Assembly: GCF_000718025.1 (NCBI RefSeq)
Contig: NZ_JODS01000020.1
Coordinates: 176,938 to 240,937 of the forward strand
DNA from: Kitasatospora purpeofusca
GTDB taxonomy: Bacteria > Actinomycetota > Actinomycetes > Streptomycetales > Streptomycetaceae
DNA length: 64,000 nt
Reading direction: 5' to 3'
The notes beneath the pieces were generated by a model that saw only the letters and a program-made list of their open reading frames with translations, was not told the origin of the DNA and made no database searches. The position numbers and the translations under genes are program-made. Of the stretch, positions 19,249 through 26,876 are shown piece by piece. Every line of letters starts with the position of its first letter. The first letter of the stretch is position 1.

Positions 19249-21035
19249 TCCGCACGCACGACGCGGGCACGCTCCGCCCGGAGCACGCAGGCACCACCGT
19301 CACCCTGGCCGGCTGGGTCGCCCGCCGCCGCGACCACGGCGGCGTCGCCTTCATCGACCTGCGCGACGCCTCCGGCACCGTGCAGATCGTGGTCCGCGAC
19401 CTCGACTCGGTGCACGGCCTGCGCGCCGAGTACTGCGTCAAGGTGGTCGGCGACGTCCGGGTCCGCCCCGAGGGCAACGAGAACCCCGACATCCCGACCG
19501 GCGCCGTCGAGGTCGTGGTCAGCGCGATCGAGGTCCTCTCCGAGGCCGCTCCGCTGCCGTTCCCGGTCGCCGAGTACGAGCCCGGCACGGTCAACGAGGA
19601 GGTCCGCCTCCGCTACCGCTACCTCGACCTGCGCCGCGAGGGCCCGGCCAAGGGCCTGCGCCTGCGCTCCAAGGTCAACAACATCATCCGCCGGGTGATG
19701 GAGGACAACGACTACCTCGACATCGAGACGCCGTACCTCACCCGCTCCACCCCCGAGGGCGCCCGCGACTTCCTGGTCCCGGTCCGCCTCCAGCCCGGCC
19801 ACTGGTACGCCCTGCCGCAGTCGCCCCAGCTGTTCAAGCAGCTGCTGATGGTGGCCGGCATGGAGCGCTACTACCAGATCGCCCGCTGCTTCCGCGACGA
19901 GGACTTCCGCGCCGACCGCCAGCCGGAGTTCACCCAGCTCGACATCGAGGCCTCCTTCGTCGACCAGGAGGACATCCTGGCCCTCGGCGAGAAGATCATC
20001 GGCTCGATCTGGCGCGAGGTCCACGGCTACGAGGTCCCGAACCCGCTGCCGCGGATGACCTACGCCGACGCCATGGGCCGCTACGGCTCGGACAAGCCGG
20101 ACGTCCGCTTCGGCCAGGAACTCACCGACCTCACCGAGTACTTCCGGGGCACCGAGTTCCGCGTCTTCCAGGCCCCGTACGTCGGCGCCGTGGTCATGCC
20201 CGGCGGTGCCTCGCAGCCGCGCAAGCAGCTCGACGCCTGGCAGGACTGGGCCAAGGCGCGCGGCGCCAAGGGCCTCGCCTACGTGCTCATCGACGCCGAG
20301 ACCGGCGAGCTGCGCGGCCCGGTCGCCAAGAACCTCTCCGAGGAGCACCTGGCCGGCCTCGCCGCCGCCGCCGGTGCCAAGAACGGCGACGCGGTCTTCT
20401 TCGCGGCCGGCAAGGAGCGCCCCTCGCAGGAGCTGCTCGGCGCCGCCCGACTGGAGATCGGCCGCCGCTGCGAGCTGATCGACGAGTCCCAGTGGGCCTT
20501 CCTCTGGGTCGTCGACTTCCCGATGTTCGAGCCGATCGAGGACGACAAGGGCGCCTTCCAGGGCTGGCACGCGGTGCACCACCCGTTCACCGCCCCCACC
20601 GCCGAGTCGCTGGCGACCTTCGACACCGACCCGGGCAGCGCCCTGTCCAACGCCTACGACCTCGTGCTCAACGGCTCGGAGCTGGGCGGCGGTTCGATCC
20701 GTATCCACCAGCGCGACGTGCAGAAGCGGGCGTTCGACGCGATCGGCCTCTCCGAGGAGGAGGCCGCCTCGCAGTTCGGCTTCCTGCTGGACGCCTTCAA
20801 CTACGGCCCGCCGCCGCACGGTGGCGTCGCCTTCGGCCTCGACCGGATCGTCACCCTGCTCGGCGGGTACGACACCATCCGGGACGTCATCGCCTTCCCG
20901 AAGACGTCCACCGGCGGCGACCCGCTGACCGGCGCCCCCACCCCGATCACCCCGGCGCAGCGCCGCGAGGCCGGCGTGGACGCCCAGCCGAAGGTCCGCG
21001 AGGACGCCAAGTCCGAGGCGCAGCCGAAGGCCTGA
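19245..21035 (+). CDS. aspS: Aspartyl-tRNA synthetase (bacterial type)
   Basis: A class II synthetase of 596 residues. It has an N-terminal OB anticodon-binding domain (LAGWVARRRDHGGVAFIDLRD), the aspartate-binding QSPQLFKQLLM, motif 2 RCFRDEDFRADRQPEFTQ, a bacterial GAD insertion in the middle and motif 3 GVAFGLDRI. The C-terminus has a charged Ala/Lys/Glu tail. GTG at 19245 overlaps the hisS stop (GTGA), so the two synthetases are translationally coupled. In S. coelicolor, as I recall, aspS is not next to hisS. Confidence 0.96.
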   Translation: MIRTHDAGTLRPEHAGTTVTLAGWVARRRDHGGVAFIDLRDASGTVQIVVRDLDSVHGLRAEYCVKVVGDVRVRPEGNENPDIPTGAVEVVVSAIEVLSEAAPLPFPVAEYEPGTVNEEVRLRYRYLDLRREGPAKGLRLRSKVNNIIRRVMEDNDYLDIETPYLTRSTPEGARDFLVPVRLQPGHWYALPQSPQLFKQLLMVAGMERYYQIARCFRDEDFRADRQPEFTQLDIEASFVDQEDILALGEKIIGSIWREVHGYEVPNPLPRMTYADAMGRYGSDKPDVRFGQELTDLTEYFRGTEFRVFQAPYVGAVVMPGGASQPRKQLDAWQDWAKARGAKGLAYVLIDAETGELRGPVAKNLSEEHLAGLAAAAGAKNGDAVFFAAGKERPSQELLGAARLEIGRRCELIDESQWAFLWVVDFPMFEPIEDDKGAFQGWHAVHHPFTAPTAESLATFDTDPGSALSNAYDLVLNGSELGGGSIRIHQRDVQKRAFDAIGLSEEEAASQFGFLLDAFNYGPPPHGGVAFGLDRIVTLLGGYDTIRDVIAFPKTSTGGDPLTGAPTPITPAQRREAGVDAQPKVREDAKSEAQPKA

Positions 21036-21067
21036 CATTCCGTCGGCCGGCATCGGCTAACCTTTCA

Positions 21068-21101
21068 CGGCCCCGGACAGCAACCGCGCTGTCCGGGGCC
21101 G
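21068..21101 (+). terminator. Terminator after aspS
   Basis: A 14-bp perfect stem (21068-21081 with 21088-21101, loop AACCGC) lies 33 bases after the aspS stop and 36 bases before the next start. It ends the MBL-hisS-aspS operon. Confidence 0.8.
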
Positions 21102-21137
21102 GTCCACAACGGCGTGCGACAGAGAGAGGGATCCCCT

Positions 21138-21644
21138 GTGAAGGTCAGTACCAGAATCGAGTGTCCCGAGGACGCTCCTGCCACCAGACGAGTCCACATG
21201 GCCGCCTTCCCCGGCCCCGACGAGGCCGACCTGGTCGACGCGCTGCGCCGCGACCCGGCCTGGGTGCCGGAGCTGTCGGTGGTCGCCGTCGACGACACCG
21301 GGCTGGTCGTCGGCCACGCGCTGCTGTCCCGGCTGCGGGTCGGCGAGGGCGCCGGGCTGGCGCTCGCGCCGGTCGCCGTCGCGCCCGAGTGGCAGCGCAA
21401 GGGAGTCGGCGAGCTGGTGGTCCGGGCCGCGCTGGCGGCCGCCGAGGAGGCCGGCGAGAAGCTCGTCGTCGTGCTCGGCGACCCGGACTACTACGGGCGC
21501 TTCGGCTTCATCCCGGCCCAGCGGCACGAGGTGAGCGGCCCGTTCGAGGTGCCCGAGGGGTACTTCCAGACGCTCGCCCTGCCCGGCTACGACGGCTCCC
21601 CGAGCGGCCTGTGCCGCTACCCGGAGCCCTTCGAGGCCGTCTAG
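21138..21644 (+). CDS. GNAT family N-acetyltransferase
   Basis: A 168-residue protein with the GNAT acetyl-CoA loop in VAPEWQRKGVGELVVRAAL (Q/RxxGxG/A pattern) and the YYGRFGF motif typical of YhbS-like members. The acceptor is unknown. GTG at 21138 follows AGAGAGGG at a suitable distance. Its stop codon overlaps the stop of the opposing LysR gene, leaving no room for a terminator between them. Confidence 0.82.
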   Translation: MKVSTRIECPEDAPATRRVHMAAFPGPDEADLVDALRRDPAWVPELSVVAVDDTGLVVGHALLSRLRVGEGAGLALAPVAVAPEWQRKGVGELVVRAALAAAEEAGEKLVVVLGDPDYYGRFGFIPAQRHEVSGPFEVPEGYFQTLALPGYDGSPSGLCRYPEPFEAV

Positions 21645-22627
21645 GACGTTCCGGGGCTCTCCGGGGCCTCCTGGGGCGCGTCCTGCGACGGGCCCGGCGG
21701 GGTGTCCCGAGCCCCCCGCCCGTCGACCCGGTTCCCGAGACCTACCGTGGCCCGGCAGCTGCGCACGAACGCGGCCATGGCAGGTGTCGGCGTCCGGTCC
21801 TTGGGCCAGTACAGCCCGACCTGGCTCGGGCTCAACCCTCGCACCGGCCGGTACGCGACATCCTCGCGCGGTGCCAGCCGACTCATTGTCTCCGGGGCGA
21901 AGCCGACGCCCTGGCCGCACACCACCGCGGCCAGCCACTCGTCGGTGTTGTGCGCCACCGCGCCGATCCGCACCGGTCGCCCGCCCCGCTCCCGGACCGC
22001 CAGCCAGTAGTCCCGCCAGTGCCCGGACTCGTGCGGGATCGCCACGAAGGGCTCGTCGAGCAGCTCCTCGAAGTCGATCACCGCACGCCCGGCCAGCCGG
22101 TGCCCGGCCGGCAGCGCCGCGCAGCGCGGCTCCTCGCCCAGCACGGCCACGTTGTAGCGCCGGGCCAGCGAGGGCGGCGCGTGCCAGAGGGTCAGGTCGA
22201 TCTCGCCGGTGGCCAGGCCGGAGGTCGGGTCGAACCAGTTGTTCTGCCGCAGCTCCACCTGCCAGCCCGGCATCCGCCGGGCGAAGTCCGCGACCGTGCG
22301 CCGGGTCATCAGGTTGATGATGCCGCCCTCGAAGCCCACCCGGAGCGTCGAGCCGTGCTCCGCCGAGGCCGCCCGGGTGGCGCGCAGCGCCTCCTCCCAG
22401 CCGGCCATCAGCGCGTCGGTGTGCGCGGCCAGCGCCAGGCCGGCCCGGGTCGGGGTCATGCCGTGCCGCGAGCGTTCGAACAGCTCGACCCCGAGCAGGG
22501 TCTCCAGCTGCCGGATCTGCTTGGTCAGCGCCGGCTGGGAGACCAGCAGCCGGGCCGCCGCCGCGGTCAGCTGCCCCTCCTCGCAGACCGCGGCGAAGCC
22601 GCGCAGCAGACGGGTGTCGACATCCAT
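21641..22627 (-). CDS. LysR family transcriptional regulator
   Basis: A 328-residue protein with an N-terminal winged helix-turn-helix (about residues 3-60: LLRGFAAVCEEGQLTAAAARL, SQPALTKQIRQLETLLGVELFER) and a periplasmic-binding-like effector domain (about 90-300). The C-terminal 25 residues are an Asp/Pro/Glu-rich tail. The usual target of LysR regulators is a divergent gene, which here would be the PPK2 gene 234 bases away. The intergenic region contains GGTTATGGAACC near the start, a short inverted repeat, but no clear T-N11-A box. Effector unknown. Confidence 0.85.
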   Translation of the reverse strand: MDVDTRLLRGFAAVCEEGQLTAAAARLLVSQPALTKQIRQLETLLGVELFERSRHGMTPTRAGLALAAHTDALMAGWEEALRATRAASAEHGSTLRVGFEGGIINLMTRRTVADFARRMPGWQVELRQNNWFDPTSGLATGEIDLTLWHAPPSLARRYNVAVLGEEPRCAALPAGHRLAGRAVIDFEELLDEPFVAIPHESGHWRDYWLAVRERGGRPVRIGAVAHNTDEWLAAVVCGQGVGFAPETMSRLAPREDVAYRPVRGLSPSQVGLYWPKDRTPTPAMAAFVRSCRATVGLGNRVDGRGARDTPPGPSQDAPQEAPESPGTS

Positions 22628-22861
22628 GCCCCCAGGTTATGGAACCGGCGATTGGACCCGTTCGGCAGGGCTGGGTCATGGTGGGTCGTTCGGTCTTCGG
22701 ACCGGTCGACGGGGGAGCCCGGCAGCGACGGTTCAGGGGGCCGCCGGTGCCGGGCCGGAACCCTCCCGGCGCGCTGCCGCCGCCCGGCCGGGACCTGCGG
22801 GCGCCCGCCCCAGGACGTACGGTGAGGGATCATCAGCACCCCGCCGAACGGAGACGCCCAG

Positions 22862-23746
22862 GTGGCAGCCAAGGCCCAGCGCGAGCGGAGCGCCCCCGAG
22901 GGGCGGAGCACCCAGGACCGGCCGGCCGGTCCGGACGGGCCCGGCGGTCGGGCCGACAGGCTGGCGAGGAAGCCGTACGAGCGCGAACTGCTCCGGCTCC
23001 AGCACGAGCTGGTGAAGCTCCAGGAATGGGTGCGCGCCGAGGGCGCCCGGCTGGTGGTGGTGTTCGAGGGGCGGGACGCGGCCGGCAAGGGCGGTGCGAT
23101 CAAGCGGGTGACGGAGTATCTGAACCCGCGCATCGCCCGGGTCGCCGCACTGCCCGCGCCGACCGAGCGCCAGCGCACCCAGTGGTACTTCCAGCGGTAC
23201 GTCGAGCACCTGCCGGCCGCCGGGGAGATCGTGCTGTTCGACCGCAGCTGGTACAACCGCGCCGGGGTGGAGCGGGTGATGGGCTTCTGCAGCGAGGAGG
23301 AGTACTGGCAGTTCCTGCACCAGGCCCCGATCTTCGAGCGGATGCTCGCCGAGTCCGGACTGCTGCTGCGCAAGTACTGGTTCTCGGTCAGCGACACCGA
23401 GCAGGAGCGGCGCTTCCGGGACCGGCTGGCGGACCCGATGAGGCGCTGGAAGCTCTCGCCGATGGACGTCGAGTCGATCACCCGCTGGGAGGACTACTCG
23501 CGGGCCAAGGACGAGATGTTCCTGCACACCGACACCCCGGAGTCGCCCTGGCACGTGGTGGAGAGCGACGACAAGCGGCGGGCCCGGATCAACATGATCG
23601 CCCACCTGCTCTCCACCGTCCCCTACCGCGAGGTGGGCCCGCGGCCGATCGAGCTGCCGGAGCGCCCGGCCTCGCAGGGCTACCGGCGGCCGCCGCGGGA
23701 CCTCCAGAAGTACGTGCCGGACCACGCGGCCCGGCTCGACGGGTAG
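22862..23746 (+). CDS. ppk2: Polyphosphate kinase 2 (PPK2 family)
   Basis: PPK2 enzymes use polyphosphate to phosphorylate nucleoside di- or monophosphates. The 294-residue protein has Walker A EGRDAAGKGG (about 69-78), the RVAALPAPTERQRTQWYFQRY lid region, Walker B FDRSWYNRAGVE and a conserved SPMDVESITRWEDYS segment. A single PPK2 domain with this spacing suggests the class that acts on nucleoside diphosphates; the class cannot be fixed from sequence alone. The first 35 residues are a basic low-complexity leader. It starts at GTG 22862 and is divergent from the LysR gene. Confidence 0.9.
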   Translation: MAAKAQRERSAPEGRSTQDRPAGPDGPGGRADRLARKPYERELLRLQHELVKLQEWVRAEGARLVVVFEGRDAAGKGGAIKRVTEYLNPRIARVAALPAPTERQRTQWYFQRYVEHLPAAGEIVLFDRSWYNRAGVERVMGFCSEEEYWQFLHQAPIFERMLAESGLLLRKYWFSVSDTEQERRFRDRLADPMRRWKLSPMDVESITRWEDYSRAKDEMFLHTDTPESPWHVVESDDKRRARINMIAHLLSTVPYREVGPRPIELPERPASQGYRRPPRDLQKYVPDHAARLDG

Positions 23747-23838
23747 CGCCTCTCCCGGGGCCGGAGCCGGAGCCGGGGGCGGCCGCCGTCGCGGTCGCGG
23801 TCGCCGCGGATCCGGGGCGGGCTGTCGGAGGGCTCGCA

Positions 23839-23844
23839 TAGGCT
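23839..23844 (+). promoter_or_regulatory. -10 element positioned for a leaderless rarA transcript
   Basis: TAGGCT lies at exactly -12 to -7 relative to the GTG start of rarA at 23851. No Shine-Dalgarno is visible before that GTG, so transcription probably begins at the start codon. The -35 region is not recognisable. Confidence 0.5.
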
Positions 23845-23850
23845 TCCGGT

Positions 23851-25380
23851 GTGGACGAACCGGACCTCTTCACCGCCGCCGCCGAGGAACGCCAGGCCAA
23901 GGAGCCCGGACGGGCACCGCTCGCCGTGCGGATGCGCCCGCGCACCCTCGACGAGGTGGCCGGTCAGCGGAAACTGCTCAAGGACGGCTCCCCGCTGCGC
24001 CGGCTGGTGTCGGGGTCGCGCGGCCCCGCGGCGACCAGCTCGGTGATCCTCTGGGGCCCGCCGGGCACCGGGAAGACCACGCTCGCGCACGTCATCAGCC
24101 AGGCCGTCGAGGGCCGCTTCGTCGAGCTGTCCGCGATCACCGCCGGGGTCAAGGAGGTCCGCGCGGTCATCGACGGCGCCCGGCGCGCGGTCGGCATGAG
24201 CGGCCGGGAGACGGTGCTCTTCCTCGACGAGATCCACCGCTTCTCCAAGGCCCAGCAGGACTCCCTGCTCCCGGCGGTGGAGAACCGCTGGGTGACCCTG
24301 ATCGCCGCGACCACCGAGAACCCGTACTTCTCGGTGATCTCCCCGCTGCTCTCCCGCTCGCTGCTGCTCACCCTGGAGTCGCTGACCGACGACGACGTCC
24401 GGGCGCTGCTGCGCCGCGCGGTCGTGGACGAGCGCGGTCTGGGGGGCGCGGTGGAGCTGACCGCGGAGGCCGAGGACCACCTGGTCCGGCTGGCCGGCGG
24501 CGACGCCCGCAAGGCGCTCACCACGCTGGAGGCGGCGGCCGGGGCGGCGCTGGAGCAGGGCGAGCCGGAGATCACCCTCGCCAGCACCGAGACCGCCGTC
24601 AACCAGGCGGCCGTCCGCTACGACCGGGACGGCGACCAGCACTACGACGTGGCCAGCGCGCTGATCAAGTCGATCCGGGGCAGCGACGTCGACGCCACGC
24701 TGCACTACCTGGCCCGGATGATCGAGGCGGGGGAGGACCCGCGCTTCATCGCCCGCCGGCTGATGATCTCGGCGAGCGAGGACATCGGCCTGGCCGATCC
24801 GACGGCGCTGCCGACGGCGGTCGCGGCGGCCCAGGCGGTGGCGCTGATCGGCTTCCCGGAGGCGCGGATCATCCTCTCCCAGGCGGCCATCGCGCTCGCC
24901 CTGGCGCCCAAGTCCAACGCCGCCTACCTGGCGATCGACGCGGCGCTCGCGGACGTCCGGCAGGGCCTGGCCGGGCCGGTGCCGCCGCATCTGCGGGACG
25001 CGCACTACGGGGGCGCGGGCAAGCTGGGGCACGGCAAGGGCTACCAGTACCCGCACGACCTGCCGGAGGGCATCGCGAGCCAGCAGTACGCGCCGGACGC
25101 GGTGCACGGGCGGGCGTACTACCGGCCGACCCGGCGCGGCGGGGAGGCGCGGTACGCGGACGTCGTGGAGTGGACCAGGGGGCGGCTGCGGGGCGAGCCG
25201 GCCGGGCCGGCCAAGGCGGAGTCGAGGGGCGCGGCGAAGGCGGTACCCAAGGCGGTACCCAAGGCAGAGCCGAAGCCGGAACCCGAGCCGGAACCGAAGC
25301 CGGAGAGCAAGGCGGACCCGAAGGCGGGATCGGAAGCGGCCCCGGAGAGTGTGACGGAGGGGGACCGGGAGGCCGGGTGA
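23851..25380 (+). CDS. rarA: Replication-associated recombination ATPase RarA (MgsA)
   Basis: RarA is a AAA+ ATPase related to clamp loaders and RuvB that acts at stalled replication forks. The 509-residue protein has Walker A GPPGTGKTT (about 69-77), Walker B LFLDEIHRF (about 123-131), sensor 1 AATTEN, an arginine-finger region and the C-terminal tetramerisation domain with SNAAYLAIDAAL. The last 55-60 residues are an unusual Lys/Pro/Glu/Ala tail with short repeats (KAVPKAVPKAEPKPEPEPEP). GTG at 23851 is the best start; the transcript may be leaderless. Confidence 0.93.
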   Translation: MDEPDLFTAAAEERQAKEPGRAPLAVRMRPRTLDEVAGQRKLLKDGSPLRRLVSGSRGPAATSSVILWGPPGTGKTTLAHVISQAVEGRFVELSAITAGVKEVRAVIDGARRAVGMSGRETVLFLDEIHRFSKAQQDSLLPAVENRWVTLIAATTENPYFSVISPLLSRSLLLTLESLTDDDVRALLRRAVVDERGLGGAVELTAEAEDHLVRLAGGDARKALTTLEAAAGAALEQGEPEITLASTETAVNQAAVRYDRDGDQHYDVASALIKSIRGSDVDATLHYLARMIEAGEDPRFIARRLMISASEDIGLADPTALPTAVAAAQAVALIGFPEARIILSQAAIALALAPKSNAAYLAIDAALADVRQGLAGPVPPHLRDAHYGGAGKLGHGKGYQYPHDLPEGIASQQYAPDAVHGRAYYRPTRRGGEARYADVVEWTRGRLRGEPAGPAKAESRGAAKAVPKAVPKAEPKPEPEPEPKPESKADPKAGSEAAPESVTEGDREAG

Positions 25381-25400
25381 GGGGGCCGGTGATCTGCCGG

Positions 25401-25406
25401 TATACT
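25401..25406 (+). promoter_or_regulatory. -10 element of the rpsD promoter
   Basis: TATACT at 25401-25406 is a near-consensus -10 sequence and the most AT-rich hexamer in the region. The -35 is weak. A start near 25413 would give a leader of about 290 nt before rpsD. Confidence 0.5.
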
Positions 25407-25412
25407 CGGCCG

Positions 25413-25702
25413 GAGTGCCATGTCCCGGGACGGCGGTGGGGGAGACCCGACCGACCGGCCGCACCAGCGGGACATCGGCCGTAGACCCCCTCCGGGGGGT
25501 CCGCACCAGGAGCGTCGCGCACCGTCTCGGTGTCGCGGGCGACCGGTTCCCGGCCCGCCCGTGTGACCAGCACATTCGTGCCCGGCTCCGGAGAGCGGCT
25601 GATCGCACTGCCTCAGGGCGGTGGGGTTTTCTCCGGGCCGCGACATGCGACCTCCGTCAACACCTGGTGAAGCCGTAGTCGTCAGTAAGGAAGGTTTGGT
25701 TC
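25413..25702 (+). promoter_or_regulatory. Long structured leader of rpsD
   Basis: About 290 nt separate the predicted start from the rpsD ATG. It contains a 7-bp hairpin capped by a TCCG tetraloop (25484-25490 with 25495-25501), a T4 run at 25627-25630, and a strong AAGGAAGG before the start. Ribosomal protein S4 represses its own mRNA in several bacteria by binding a leader structure, so autoregulation is a reasonable inference. A short open frame at 25415-25678 overlaps most of the leader but has no ribosome site and is not called a gene. Confidence 0.4.
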
Positions 25703-26317
25703 ATGGCGAACCAGAAGCGTCCCAAGGTCAAGATCGCGCGTGCGCTCGGCGTGCCGCTGACCCCGAAGTCCGTCAAGTACTTCGAGGCCCGCCCGTACCC
25801 GCCCGGCCAGCACGGCCGTGGTCGCAAGCAGAACTCGGACTACAAGGTCCGTCTGGTCGAGAAGCAGCGTCTGCGCGCTCAGTACGACCTGAGCGAGAAG
25901 CAGATGGCGCGCGCGTTCGACCGCGCGAAGAAGGCCGAGGGCAAGACCGGTGAGGCGCTCGTCGCCGAGCTGGAGACCCGCCTCGACTCGCTGGTGCTGC
26001 GTTCGGGCATCGCCCGCACCATCTACCAGGCCCGTCAGATGGTCGTCCACGGCCACGTCGAGGTCAACGGCGGCAAGGTCAACAAGCCGTCGTTCCAGAT
26101 GAAGCCGGGCTTCGTGGTGACCATCCGCGAGCGCAGCAAGGAGAAGGTCCCGTTCCAGGTCGCCCGTGAGGGTGGCAACGCGGGCGAGGGCCAGACCCCG
26201 AAGTACCTCGAGGTCAACCTGAAGGCCCTGGCCTTCCGCCTGGACCGCGCGCCGCAGCGCAAGGAGGTCCCGGTGATCTGCGACGAGCAGCTCGTCGTCG
26301 AGTACTACTCGCGCTGA
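25703..26317 (+). CDS. rpsD: 30S ribosomal protein S4
   Basis: S4 is a primary 16S rRNA-binding protein that nucleates the small-subunit body. The 204-residue protein has the C-terminal S4 RNA-binding motif around LETRLDSLVLRSGIARTIYQARQ and VVHGHVEVNGGKVNKPS. The N-terminal zinc-type Cys cluster of some S4 proteins is absent, so this is the zinc-independent (C-minus) form. ATG at 25703 follows AAGGAAGG at 25688-25695. Confidence 0.97.
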   Translation: MANQKRPKVKIARALGVPLTPKSVKYFEARPYPPGQHGRGRKQNSDYKVRLVEKQRLRAQYDLSEKQMARAFDRAKKAEGKTGEALVAELETRLDSLVLRSGIARTIYQARQMVVHGHVEVNGGKVNKPSFQMKPGFVVTIRERSKEKVPFQVAREGGNAGEGQTPKYLEVNLKALAFRLDRAPQRKEVPVICDEQLVVEYYSR

Positions 26318-26347
26318 CCCGCGAGCGGTATCACCTGCGGTACCCAG

Positions 26348-26382
26348 CGAGCCCCCGTCGCCCTTGTGGCGGCGGGGGCTCG
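26348..26382. terminator. Terminator after rpsD
   Basis: A 15-bp stem (26348-26362 with 26368-26382, one G-U pair) around CTTGT lies 30 bases after the rpsD stop. The next gene converges from the other strand, and this hairpin can serve both. Confidence 0.8.
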
Positions 26383-26429
26383 CCCCTGTGCGGGGGAGGT
26401 TCTGCCTCGTACCGGGTGTACCGGGTTCG

Positions 26430-26753
26430 TCAGAGCTGCTCGCCGGTCATCGCGGCGACCAGCCGCAGGTGCGGCCGGGCCTCCTCGTGGCGGCCCTGGC
26501 GCTCCAGGGTGCGGCCCAGCATCAGCCGGGCGTAGTCCTCGGCCGGGTCGGCGTCCAGCACCAGGCGCAGCTCCGCCTCGGCCCGGCGGAGCTGGGCGGA
26601 GTGGAAGTAGCTGCGGGCCAGCAGCAGCCGGACCGACAGGTTGGCCGGCTCCTCGGCGAGCACTCCCTCCAGCATCCGGGCGGCGTCGGTGTACGCCTTG
26701 GAGTCGAAGTAGAAGTTCGCCATGCGGTACTCGTCGGCGAGGTTGGTGGCCAC
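26430..26753 (-). CDS. Small tetratricopeptide-repeat protein
   Basis: A 107-residue all-helical protein made of about three TPR units (NLADEYRMANFYFDSKAYTD, EEPANLSVRLLLARSYFHSA, DYARLMLGRTLERQGRHEEA). TPRs mediate protein contacts; no partner is evident. GTG at 26753 is used because AAGGAG sits six bases upstream; the frame is open further but without a ribosome site. The gene lies between convergent rpsD and the STAND gene on its own strand. Confidence 0.78.
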   Translation of the reverse strand: MATNLADEYRMANFYFDSKAYTDAARMLEGVLAEEPANLSVRLLLARSYFHSAQLRRAEAELRLVLDADPAEDYARLMLGRTLERQGRHEEARPHLRLVAAMTGEQL

Positions 26754-26830
26754 GGGGTGCTCCTTCCGAACGGGCCGGTTGTTCCGCCCCCTCCAGCAAG
26801 GGACAAGTTTCAACTATTCCCGGGGCGGTG

Positions 26831-26875
26831 CCGGGCACCCGCAGGCTTCACCGGGCACCCGCAGGCTTCACCGGG
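26831..26875. repeat. Tandem duplication of a 20-bp unit
   Basis: CCGGGCACCCGCAGGCTTCA occurs twice head to tail (26831-26850 and 26851-26870) and a third copy starts (CCGGG to 26875). It lies between the stop of the STAND gene (26877-26879 on the - strand) and the TPR gene. It looks like a recent slippage or unequal-recombination product, possibly variable between strains. Confidence 0.85.
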
Positions 26876-26876
26876 A

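Noticed and set aside
25415..25678. 87-codon open frame in the rpsD leader
   Set aside because: No ribosome site, no domain, and codon usage unlike genes here. Treated as leader RNA.
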